Shown in pieces: positions 17,916 through 25,766 of a stretch of 52,190 nt of DNA. Location: positions 1-52,190 of the forward strand of contig NZ_MLAM01000013.1 in the NCBI RefSeq assembly GCF_002272825.1, read 5' to 3'. Position numbers and translations under genes: made by a program. Under the pieces are notes generated by a model. It was not told the origin of the DNA. It did no database searches and saw only the letters and a list, made by a program, of their open reading frames with translations. This stretch comes from Helicobacter sp. 11S02596-1. Lineage in GTDB: Bacteria > Campylobacterota > Campylobacteria > Campylobacterales > Helicobacteraceae. Within the stretch, counting starts at the first letter, position 1. Every line of letters starts with the position of its first letter.

Positions 17916-19194
17916 TGTGAAAATTGTTCGATTTAAGGATTTAATTCGTTGGGATATTGGCTTTTATACGGGCAAACAAGGATTAAATAGTAAATTTGAA
18001 CTTATTTATTTAGAAGAAATTTTAATACCAAGGAAGGAAAAAATCAAACCAGAGCAATATGATGGAATAACCCCTATTGTTGCAAAAATTCCATTTGCTT
18101 CATCACATATTGAATTAAGAAAAGAGCCAAAAACCAGAATGGATATGTATGCTGTATATAGAGGTGATTTGCTCGTATCAAATATAAATTTTCATCAAGG
18201 TGCAGTTGCAATTTGTAAAGAGGATAAAATTTATGCCTCTACGCATTACCAACCCTATATCGTCAATGAAGAAATAATAAATAAACACTTTTTGTATTTG
18301 ATACTAAAGCAAAGTTCGTTTTTAGAATACATTGCCACAAAACGAACAAAAGGTATAAAAACGGAGAGTAATTTTAACTTTATTAAGACTCTGCAAATCC
18401 CGCTCCCACCGCTAGAGATTCAAAATAAAATCATTGATGATTTGCAAGCGATAGAAAATAAAATAAAAGCCGCGCAAGATGAAAAAGCGAAGCTAGAAAA
18501 TGAAATAAATGAATACATAAATATAGCTTTAGGTATAAACCAAAATACTCCAACCTCAAACAAAACAGGCGTAAAAGTTATTCGCTATAAAGATTTAAGA
18601 TTGTTTGATTACAAAAGTAACGCATTGGGTGTAAGTGAATTTTCAAGTCCTTACCCACAAGTTAAATTTGGTGATTTTTTAACTAGGGTTAAAAATCAAA
18701 TTCGTATCAATAATAACGATTTTTATAAGAGGATCACCATTAAAACCAAAGGTGGCGGAGTATTTTTGCGTGATAAGATAAAAGGCGAAAAAATAGGCAC
18801 AAAAAATCAATTTATTGTGCAAAAAGGACAATTTATCATTTCAAAAATAGATGCCAGAAATGGTGCATTTGGTGTTATTGGCGATGAGCTAGATGGTGCG
18901 GTGATAACGGCGGATTTTTTAAATTTCGATATAGACAAAAATATTATTAATGATAAGTTTTTAGTTATGGTTTTAAAAACGCCTTACTATATGGATATAT
19001 TGGATTCTTTAAGTAGCGGAACAACAGGTCGCAAAAGAATAAACGAACAAAAACTTTTGAATCTTGATATTTCACTACCACCTATCACAGGGCAAAATAG
19101 TCTCATATCAAAACTTACAGCTATAAACGAAAGGATAGAAAATTTTTCATCCGAGTTAAATTCATCAAAAGAAAAAATTATAAATGACTTATAA
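17908..19194 (+). CDS. hsdS: Type I-like DNA specificity subunit
   Basis: 428 residues with two target recognition domains, each followed by a conserved helical spacer: LPPLEIQNKIIDDL with a long coiled coil (about 168-208), and LPPITGQNSLISKL (about 390-405) with a second helix to the C-terminus. Each domain reads one half of a bipartite target, so the enzyme should recognise a split asymmetric site. The second helical region is shorter than the first, and the protein ends soon after SKEKIINDL. Start ATG overlaps the end of the methylase-nuclease, so the two are translated together. AT-rich codon use as in its partner. The target sequence cannot be predicted. Confidence 0.9.
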   Translation: MSDVKIVRFKDLIRWDIGFYTGKQGLNSKFELIYLEEILIPRKEKIKPEQYDGITPIVAKIPFASSHIELRKEPKTRMDMYAVYRGDLLVSNINFHQGAVAICKEDKIYASTHYQPYIVNEEIINKHFLYLILKQSSFLEYIATKRTKGIKTESNFNFIKTLQIPLPPLEIQNKIIDDLQAIENKIKAAQDEKAKLENEINEYINIALGINQNTPTSNKTGVKVIRYKDLRLFDYKSNALGVSEFSSPYPQVKFGDFLTRVKNQIRINNNDFYKRITIKTKGGGVFLRDKIKGEKIGTKNQFIVQKGQFIISKIDARNGAFGVIGDELDGAVITADFLNFDIDKNIINDKFLVMVLKTPYYMDILDSLSSGTTGRKRINEQKLLNLDISLPPITGQNSLISKLTAINERIENFSSELNSSKEKIINDL

Positions 19195-19339
19195 TATAAA
19201 TCCCCATTCCCAATAAAATGCGGGCATTGCGATTAATATCTACTTGCATAATGAGTTGTTTTAATAGAATCTTTCGCTCTTTATAATCATTGCTTGCCTG
19301 ACATACGCTATTTATGGGGCATTAGTATTTTAGAAAAAA

Positions 19340-19391
19340 TTTAAAAAACATCGGTGGGCTCTTCAAACTTACTTTTGGTGCTTTGAAGCCC
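19340..19391 (-). terminator. Hairpin terminator of the ankyrin-gene operon
   Basis: Between two convergent genes. GGGC plus TTCAAA (19356-19367) pairs with TTTGAAGCCC (19382-19391) with a two-base bulge. On the minus strand the hairpin is followed a few bases later by runs of T. The rest of the gap 19195-19409 shows nothing recognisable. Confidence 0.45.
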
Positions 19392-19409
19392 CTCGATTTT
19401 CCCTTTGGC

Positions 19410-20252
19410 TTACCACATCTGCATTTGTATTTTAGTTGTTTTATACATACTTTCTGTCTTGCCATCGATCGTGTATTCAATCGCAAAACCATATTTGATA
19501 TTGACACTCCCAGAGCGTTTGATCGAAAGACTCCTATAAGCTTCTTTTGTGATAGGCAGTGTGCCGACATTCGCCCCAGCCTGCGGGGGTAGGGTGCGAT
19601 TGAGGCTTGTTTCTGAAATCAGATCGCCATTGATATACAGCGCTGCGTAGGTGATGGTGATGAAATTTTTCGTAAGATTGGCAATGTTAAAACTCACCGA
19701 TCCTTGCCCGATACTAAAAGGGCTTGAACTCAATACTATATCATTATTGCCGACTTTCATTGCAGGGACATTGACTTTGGAAAGTATGTAGCGTGCGGGC
19801 GTGTCGCCATTGTTGTTTTCTATATACATATCGGCGCCGTGCTGCATTAGCAAGGAAATCATATTTTTATCTTGTTTGCTAACCGCATAATGCAAAGGGG
19901 TGTTGCCCCGAATCGAATCTTTGATATTGGGGTTTGCGCCCTCTTTTAGTAGGATTTGGGCAAATTTGAGATTGCCAAATTGCACGACCTTGTGCAAGGC
20001 TGTCTCGCCGTGGCTAAGCGCATTGATGTCAGCGCCACGATTGATGAGGAGATATAAAATATCCATATTGTTTTTGCGTGAGGCATCATAGAGTGGCGTG
20101 CTACCTCGCAGGCGTGAATTAACATCCGCTCCCAAATCAATGCCCTTGCGGACTTCGGTGTAGTTGTTGCTAAAGAGGAGATAATCGTATTTATTTGCAG
20201 AGAGGCTGGAAGCAAAAATGCACAAAATAATAGATATACAGATTTTTTTCAT
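19410..20252 (-). CDS. Exported ankyrin-repeat protein with C-terminal beta domain
   Basis: 280 residues. Signal peptide MKKICISIILCIFASSLSA, then about four ankyrin repeats (roughly residues 25-150; GSTPLYDASRKNNMDILYLLINRGADIN and GNTPLHYAVSK are textbook repeats), then about 120 residues without repeats that look beta-rich (FNIANLTKNFITITYAALYING). The protein should be periplasmic or secreted; ankyrin repeats serve protein binding, partner unknown. The ATG at 20252 is chosen because AAGGAG lies six bases upstream; it is two bases from the HIT gene stop, so the genes are coupled. Confidence 0.85.
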   Translation of the reverse strand: MKKICISIILCIFASSLSANKYDYLLFSNNYTEVRKGIDLGADVNSRLRGSTPLYDASRKNNMDILYLLINRGADINALSHGETALHKVVQFGNLKFAQILLKEGANPNIKDSIRGNTPLHYAVSKQDKNMISLLMQHGADMYIENNNGDTPARYILSKVNVPAMKVGNNDIVLSSSPFSIGQGSVSFNIANLTKNFITITYAALYINGDLISETSLNRTLPPQAGANVGTLPITKEAYRSLSIKRSGSVNIKYGFAIEYTIDGKTESMYKTTKIQMQMW

Positions 20253-20254
20253 AA

Positions 20255-20743
20255 TCACTCCTTGAAGTATTTTTGAGCTAATTTTTTTATTTTTTCATAA
20301 ACTTTTTGGAAATCCACGCCATAGGTTCTGCCTTCTGCGATGGTGGTGAAAAAGTTGGTATCACCGATATATCGGGGCAATATATGCAGGTGGATATGTT
20401 CGGGGATTCCCGCCCCGCCAGCTTGTTTGATATTCATCCCAATATTTACCCCGCTCGCACCATATTCATACAAAAGCGGGACGGCTTTTTGAGAAAGTTT
20501 GTGGATATGTAGCCAATGCTCTTGGCTCAAAAGCTCGGGGCTATCGGTATGGGTATGGGGGATAATCATAAAATGCCCGGGCGTATAGGGATAGCGATTC
20601 ATCACAGCAAAGCAGATTTCATCACGATAAATCACGCGATTTTCTTCATCGAGTTCTTTAGCAAGGCTGATATCGCAAAACACGCAACTATCTTTTTTGC
20701 CTCCAAAATATTCGCTTCGCCAAGGGGAATAAATCCTATCCAT
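20255..20743 (-). CDS. HIT-family nucleotide hydrolase/phosphorylase
   Basis: 162 residues. Histidine-triad motif HIHLHILPR (His116, 118, 120) plus an N-terminal CVFC pair (Cys20, Cys23) that often binds zinc in this branch. Starts MDRIYSPWRSEYF, like Ap4A-phosphorylase-type HIT proteins. Probably acts on dinucleoside polyphosphates or nucleoside phosphoramidates in the cytoplasm. AGGAG precedes the ATG. It lies downstream of murF as in H. pylori (HP0740-HP0741). Confidence 0.92.
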   Translation of the reverse strand: MDRIYSPWRSEYFGGKKDSCVFCDISLAKELDEENRVIYRDEICFAVMNRYPYTPGHFMIIPHTHTDSPELLSQEHWLHIHKLSQKAVPLLYEYGASGVNIGMNIKQAGGAGIPEHIHLHILPRYIGDTNFFTTIAEGRTYGVDFQKVYEKIKKLAQKYFKE

Positions 20744-20751
20744 ACTATCTC

Positions 20752-22245
20752 CTAAATATAACTTGGGGCGTCATTAGCAAAAAGAATCAAGTCCTTTATT
20801 TGCGTGCTGGCTTTGAGGATATTTTCTAGCTGGGTTTTATCTTTGAGGATGATTTTTTGGGGCTTTTTGATATGGCTTGATAAGATTTTTGAGTTTAGCT
20901 CGCCGGTGATAATAGCGATGTCAAAGACTCCATCAATGGCTTGGGCGAGTTTGATATTCGAGGCGTCATCGCTTTCAACAAGTCCGGGCGTAACGATAAC
21001 CTTTCGATCAGGATAGAGACTTGCTAAGCGGATACCCTCAAGCATCCCTTTGAGATTGCCATTGAAGCTATCATCGATAATGGTTTTTTGATTGACATTG
21101 AGGAGATGGAGGCGATGGGGCACGCTTTGAAGCCGTGAAACAGATTTTTGGATCTCTTCTATGGGGATTTTGAAACTCTGGGCGACAAGGATAGCAGCGC
21201 TGATATTAGCGACGTTAAATTCCCCTAGAATGCTTGTTTTAAATTCAAACCACGTATTATTGAGTTTCATTTCAAACGACGTGCCAGAGAGCGTGGCTGT
21301 GATATTTCTGACTTCGCTAGGGTAGGGCTGGATGAGGGATTTTTTTTCGCTGACTATGTTGTTTGGGGTATCTGGAATCGGATTTTTGTCATAGACAAAC
21401 GCTTTTTTGAGGCGATTGGAGTTAAAAAGTTCAAATTTTGTTTCAAGAATATTTTCAAATGTTTTGAAATACTCGATGTGTTGCTCGCCGACTTCTCCGA
21501 TGATAGCATAGTGGGGTTGCAAAAATGAAGCGATTTCTTTTATATCGCCTTTTTGCCTCGCCCCAGCTTCAGCGATATAAATATCTGTGCTAAATTCGAG
21601 ATTTTTATTGACATCTTCGATGAGCCCCGTGAGTGTATTGACGCTTCTGGGAGAGGCATAAACATTATATTTGCTTTGGAGGATTTGGTGCAAAAAGTTT
21701 TTGATACTTGTTTTGCCAAAGCTCCCCGTGATGGCGATGATTTTTAATGATGTCATCAATTCTAGCTTGTCTTTTGCGATTTGGGTGTAGCGATTGAGCA
21801 AGAGATTTTCATAAAGCTTTGAAAAAAACCAACCAAACACCAATGGCAAGAGATAGAGGAAGCGTAGATTTTGGTCGAAATCTTTGTAAATAAATGTAAG
21901 GATTTCATTGAAGCTTAAAAATGCAAAACAAATGATAAAAAACCGAATGACACGTTTGGTGAAAACGAGCTTTTTATCGAGTTTGAGCGTCCAGAATGTG
22001 AGTAAGGGGATTTCTATAAAATACAAATAGAGATAAAAAATAATATTTTCCCCATAAAAACCCGAGATCAAAAACACAGCGATGGGGAGAATAAAATGAA
22101 TCCAATGCCATTTTTGTTTGTGGTGTTTGGTGATGACACGATAAAGGCTGTAGTGATACCATTGTAAATTCGTAATCAAATAATACGTGATACAAAAGAT
22201 AAAAAGCCATCGCGAAATGTCATCAATGATGTTTAACCAATCCAT
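20752..22245 (-). CDS. murF: UDP-MurNAc-pentapeptide synthetase (MurF)
   Basis: 497 residues. Adds D-Ala-D-Ala to UDP-MurNAc-tripeptide, the last cytoplasmic step of the peptidoglycan precursor. The ATP-binding loop is GSFGKTSIKNFL near residue 175; EAGARQKGDI and the late DDSFNGNL match Mur ligases. The first about 150 residues contain several hydrophobic helices absent from E. coli MurF, so the enzyme is probably membrane-anchored, a form also seen in H. pylori. AAGGAG precedes the ATG. Ddl, which makes its dipeptide substrate, is encoded upstream on the same strand. Confidence 0.94.
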   Translation of the reverse strand: MDWLNIIDDISRWLFIFCITYYLITNLQWYHYSLYRVITKHHKQKWHWIHFILPIAVFLISGFYGENIIFYLYLYFIEIPLLTFWTLKLDKKLVFTKRVIRFFIICFAFLSFNEILTFIYKDFDQNLRFLYLLPLVFGWFFSKLYENLLLNRYTQIAKDKLELMTSLKIIAITGSFGKTSIKNFLHQILQSKYNVYASPRSVNTLTGLIEDVNKNLEFSTDIYIAEAGARQKGDIKEIASFLQPHYAIIGEVGEQHIEYFKTFENILETKFELFNSNRLKKAFVYDKNPIPDTPNNIVSEKKSLIQPYPSEVRNITATLSGTSFEMKLNNTWFEFKTSILGEFNVANISAAILVAQSFKIPIEEIQKSVSRLQSVPHRLHLLNVNQKTIIDDSFNGNLKGMLEGIRLASLYPDRKVIVTPGLVESDDASNIKLAQAIDGVFDIAIITGELNSKILSSHIKKPQKIILKDKTQLENILKASTQIKDLILFANDAPSYI

Positions 22246-22258
22246 AACCTCTCCTTAG

Positions 22259-22531
22259 TCATTCTAAGATTTCAAAATGACTGAAATGCTTGCCGGCTAT
22301 GGCTTCGCATTTTAAATCATTGACATTAGCCCGCTGTGGGCCTGTTTTTAGCAAGTCTAAAAACGTATCAAGCGGGGCTTGTTCGCCTTGGGCGTAAATC
22401 TCTACGCTCCCATCGGCAAGGTTTTTGCTTGTGCCAGTTATACCCAACGTATCGGCGTTGGCTTTGGAAAACTTCCGATACCCCACGCCTTGAACCTTCC
22501 CAGTGATGGTGATTTTGATTGTTTTTGTCAT
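22259..22531 (-). CDS. acyP: Acylphosphatase
   Basis: 90 residues, the full small acylphosphatase fold that hydrolyses acyl phosphates. The active-site signature GKVQGVGYRKF contains the phosphate-binding Arg; GTSKNLADGSVEIYAQGE carries the catalytic Asn. ATG at 22531 preferred over an upstream TTG because AAGGA is then well placed. The ATG overlaps the stop of the hydrolase gene (TGATG). 13 bases separate it from murF. Confidence 0.94.
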   Translation of the reverse strand: MTKTIKITITGKVQGVGYRKFSKANADTLGITGTSKNLADGSVEIYAQGEQAPLDTFLDLLKTGPQRANVNDLKCEAIAGKHFSHFEILE

Positions 22532-23244
22532 CAAGATTCCTTGTAGCGGTATTGTTGTTCGATGATTTTAGCTTGTTTGAGGAAAAAATAATGATCCCCA
22601 TCCAAGGCAAAAAACCGACTTTTCCCGATGAGTTTTGCGATTTTATGACCGCTAGATAGCGGGGTGGCGCTGTCTTGTTTGCCCCAAAAAATCGTAGTCT
22701 TTTTCACGCAAGCGCTGTATTGGGGTGCAAAATCTTCTTGCACGACATTTTTAAAAACCTGATACATCGCTTCATTTAGCCCGTTAGCATCAGCGCTTCT
22801 AAACATTTTCGTCGGGATATGTAGAAACTTCAATGCCTTGGCTAATGCGATTTTTATCTTCACATCTAGTGGCTTGGGTGTGAGGATACCAGCAGCGCTT
22901 AGCAAAATGATGGCGTCATTTTCGCATAGCAGTGCTACTTTGCCTCCAAAGCTGTGTCCTACGATGAGATCGGGCTTGATGTCTAAGGTGCGGAAGAATA
23001 CATCGAGGATACTGGCGTAAGCTTGCGTGCTTATCACCACAGAATTAGGAGAATTTCCAAAACCAGGCAGATCAATATAATAATGATTAAAGTCGCTAAA
23101 AACATCTTTGAAAGCTTGTTCCATCAGCTCCTTGTTGCTCCCCCAGCCGTGCAAAAAAATGATATTTTTTTCGGCTCGGTGGTTGTGAAATGTGTAGGCA
23201 ATCTCAAAGGGGTTGCCCTCATAAATCACGGATCGTTTTGCCAT
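22531..23244 (-). CDS. Alpha/beta hydrolase
   Basis: 237 residues. Oxyanion region FLHGWGSNKE, nucleophile elbow GHSFGG (Ser), and a late His in GDHYFFLK make a complete alpha/beta hydrolase triad. The start is set at the ATG at 23244 (MAKRSVIYEG), with AAGGG eight bases upstream; the longer open frame upstream overlaps the end of ddl and has no family similarity. In H. pylori HP0739 occupies the same place between ddl and murF. Substrate unknown; the conserved neighbourhood hints at cell-wall metabolism but does not prove it. Confidence 0.9.
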   Translation of the reverse strand: MAKRSVIYEGNPFEIAYTFHNHRAEKNIIFLHGWGSNKELMEQAFKDVFSDFNHYYIDLPGFGNSPNSVVISTQAYASILDVFFRTLDIKPDLIVGHSFGGKVALLCENDAIILLSAAGILTPKPLDVKIKIALAKALKFLHIPTKMFRSADANGLNEAMYQVFKNVVQEDFAPQYSACVKKTTIFWGKQDSATPLSSGHKIAKLIGKSRFFALDGDHYFFLKQAKIIEQQYRYKES

Positions 23245-23254
23245 TATTTCGCCC

Positions 23255-24322
23255 TTATTTTCCTTTGGCATTTTGGATTTTTTCGATGTATTTATAAGAG
23301 ACTTTGATCGGTTCTTTTGTGGGTAGGTGGGTGCTGAGATTTTCGAGCACACAAACAAAATCATCAAAAAGATAGTTAGCCAAGCTCCCTGGAATCGGAT
23401 TGATTTCATTGAGATAGATTTCATTATCAATCACGAAAAAATCACATCGAATGAGCGCCCCTTCAAATTTGTCGCAATAAATTTTTTTGAAAGCTTCCTT
23501 GATTCTTTCCTCAAGATTCTCTGAAATATCGGCTTTGAGGACTTGTTCGGTTCGAGAAAAATCGAGGTATTTGTTTTCAAAATCTAGCAAATCTTTTTTG
23601 CTGGGTTCTTCAATGATAGAAAAAATATATTCATTGTCCCCATTGTTTCCTTCTGCGACCTTGCAACCTGCAAGATTGTATTCTTTCACACCTTTGATAA
23701 AAGGCTCGATAAGAGCTTCATTGTCAAATTCAAAAGCACTATCGATAGCATAGTCAATCTCATCAGCAGAATTGATGACAGAAACACCGATGGAACTCCC
23801 CAGTCTGTTGGGCTTGATAATCATTGGGAAGTCATTCCCGATACTTTCAATATTTCTGGGGCTGTGTTTGCGTAGGACCTTGAAAGGCAATGTTTTTACC
23901 CCTCTTTCTTTGGCATATAGCTTGGTGAGGTATTTGTTAAAGCTTAAAACGCACGCTTCGATTCTTGGACCGATAAAAGGTATCTTATAAAACTCCAAAA
24001 GCGAAGCGATAGTCCCATCTTCCCCATCTGCTCCGTGGATGAGATTGATAAACATTGTCGAAGCGATGGGCTTATTCCCAAAAAGTGAGGGAGCATAAAA
24101 ACCGCCCAATCTCATTTCAATACGGGTGCATTTTTTGTAATCTTGTGAGGAAAAAAAGCTCGACTTCATATTTTGTGCGGGGATGAGGTAAAAATGATGG
24201 GAGGAATCAGCGAAAATAAAATGCTCGATTTTATTTCCCAAGACTTTTTTGAGTGAGATAGCACTCACGATGCTGATTTCGTGTTCCCAGCTGATACCAC
24301 CAAATAAAATACTCAATTGCAA
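23255..24322 (-). CDS. ddl: D-alanine-D-alanine ligase
   Basis: 355 residues, ATP-grasp ligase making the D-Ala-D-Ala dipeptide for MurF. FGGISWEHEISIVSA at the N-terminus, HGADGEDGTIASLLE, IKPNRLGSSIGV and the metal-binding end EINPIPGS are present. It starts at TTG (24322) with AGGAG seven bases upstream. First gene of a minus-strand cell-wall cluster ddl-hydrolase-acyP-murF-HIT-ankyrin. Confidence 0.96.
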   Translation of the reverse strand: MQLSILFGGISWEHEISIVSAISLKKVLGNKIEHFIFADSSHHFYLIPAQNMKSSFFSSQDYKKCTRIEMRLGGFYAPSLFGNKPIASTMFINLIHGADGEDGTIASLLEFYKIPFIGPRIEACVLSFNKYLTKLYAKERGVKTLPFKVLRKHSPRNIESIGNDFPMIIKPNRLGSSIGVSVINSADEIDYAIDSAFEFDNEALIEPFIKGVKEYNLAGCKVAEGNNGDNEYIFSIIEEPSKKDLLDFENKYLDFSRTEQVLKADISENLEERIKEAFKKIYCDKFEGALIRCDFFVIDNEIYLNEINPIPGSLANYLFDDFVCVLENLSTHLPTKEPIKVSYKYIEKIQNAKGK

Positions 24323-24513
24323 CGTGATCTCCTAAAATTTTGACTTTCTTTTGGTTTTGATTTTTAAGCTTTTTAGAGTTTATCTAAAAATTACTTAATT
24401 TATCTAGCGTTTGATTTGTTTGAATTGTGGCTTGTATAGTATTTTTTTGTGTTGCTTATTGGCACTTATTTGGAAAATATTTCTCACTTATCTTGTTTTT
24501 TTAGGAAAAAAGT

Positions 24514-24546
24514 TATAGAGTGTATTTCACAAAATCTTCAAGATTT
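24514..24546 (+). promoter_or_regulatory. Hydrogenase promoter candidate with palindrome
   Basis: TATAGA (24514-24519) could be a -10 box; 12 bases later is a perfect palindrome, AAATCTT C AAGATTT (24532-24546), which would straddle or follow the transcription start. A strong ribosome-binding site AGGAGG lies before hydA at 24588. The palindrome may be an operator or the base of a leader hairpin; no known Helicobacter regulator site is recognised. Confidence 0.4.
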
Positions 24547-24587
24547 ACAAACAAACAATACTGAAACATATATAGGAGGTTTCAACA

Positions 24588-25754
24588 ATGCAAAATCCAG
24601 ATAAAAATAATCGTCTGTTTGAACAAATCACCGCTCGCTTAGAGAGACTCTCCAGATTGGAAGCCCACAATGCTGATAAAGACCTTAATACAGAACTTGA
24701 TAAAAAAGGTATCAACCGCAGGGATTTTATGAAATGGGCAGGGGCAATGACAGCGACGTTGGCACTGCCTGCGAGTTTTGCTCCCTTGACAGCAAAAGCT
24801 GCTGAAATCGCCAATAGGATTCCTGTGATTTGGCTACACATGGCAGAATGCACCGGTTGTAGTGAAAGCTTATTGCGGACAGAAGATCCTAGCATTGATA
24901 GTGTGATTTTTGATTATATCAATCTGGAATATCACGAGACCATTATGGCAGCTTCAGGTTATCAAGCCGAACAAAACCTCGAAAATGCTATCGCTAAGCA
25001 CAAAGGCAACTATATCTTGATGGTAGAAGGGGGTATCCCTCAAGGGACAGAATATTTCTTGACAATTGGTGCGAATGGTCGCACCGGTGCAGAAGAGTGT
25101 CGCCACGCCGCAGAGGGCGCTGCAGCGATATTTGCCATCGGGACTTGCTCGAGCTTTGGGGGTGTGCAGGCTGCTTATCCCAACCCATCCAATGCCAAAC
25201 CCTTGAGTAAAATCATCAACAAACCCATCATCAATGTGCCTGGTTGCCCACCGAGTGAAAAAAATATCGTTGGGAATGTGATGTATTTCATTATGTTTGG
25301 GACATTGCCTGCTGTGGATGCTTACAATCGCCCTACGTGGGCATATGGTCATCGAATCCACGATCTATGTGAAAGAAGAGGGCATTTTGACGCGGGCGAA
25401 TTTGTGCAGAGTTTTGGCGATCAAAATGCAGAAAATGGATTTTGCCTCTATAAAGTAGGCTGTAAAGGTCCTTATACGTTTAATAATTGCTCCAAACTCC
25501 GTTTCAACTCGCACACCAGCTGGCCTATCCAAGCAGGACACGGCTGTATTGGTTGCTCCGAGCCAAATTTTTGGGATACGATGAGTCCTTTTGAAGAGCC
25601 TATTGGCAACCGATTGTTTCACACCTCTTATGATGGGATTGGCGCGGACAAAACCGCCAATACAATCGGAACGGTTATTTTAGCCGCAACGGCTGTGGGT
25701 ATTGCCGCACACGCTGTAGTTTCAAGCCTCGTAAAAAATAAAGACGAACAATAA
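24588..25754 (+). CDS. hydA: [NiFe] uptake hydrogenase small subunit
   Basis: 388 residues. Carries electrons through three Fe-S clusters from the NiFe site toward the membrane cytochrome. The Tat motif NRRDFMKWAG (RR at 44-45) follows an unusually long, charged 43-residue leader, as in Helicobacter HydA. Cysteines of the proximal cluster are visible in AECTGCSESLL, GTCSSFGG and VPGCPPSE; the medial and distal clusters lie in the C-terminal region (CLYKVGCKGP, CSKLRFN, GHGCIGCSE). A C-terminal hydrophobic anchor (VILAATAVGIAAHAVV) precedes a charged end. First gene of hydABCDE. Confidence 0.97.
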   Translation: MQNPDKNNRLFEQITARLERLSRLEAHNADKDLNTELDKKGINRRDFMKWAGAMTATLALPASFAPLTAKAAEIANRIPVIWLHMAECTGCSESLLRTEDPSIDSVIFDYINLEYHETIMAASGYQAEQNLENAIAKHKGNYILMVEGGIPQGTEYFLTIGANGRTGAEECRHAAEGAAAIFAIGTCSSFGGVQAAYPNPSNAKPLSKIINKPIINVPGCPPSEKNIVGNVMYFIMFGTLPAVDAYNRPTWAYGHRIHDLCERRGHFDAGEFVQSFGDQNAENGFCLYKVGCKGPYTFNNCSKLRFNSHTSWPIQAGHGCIGCSEPNFWDTMSPFEEPIGNRLFHTSYDGIGADKTANTIGTVILAATAVGIAAHAVVSSLVKNKDEQ

Positions 25755-25766
25755 GGGAGAAAGAAA

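Noticed and set aside
23245-23430. Longer N-terminus of the alpha/beta hydrolase with a hydrophobic stretch
   Set aside because: It is the antisense-free shifted frame of the ddl 3' end; the ATG at 23244 has a ribosome-binding site and matches the family start.
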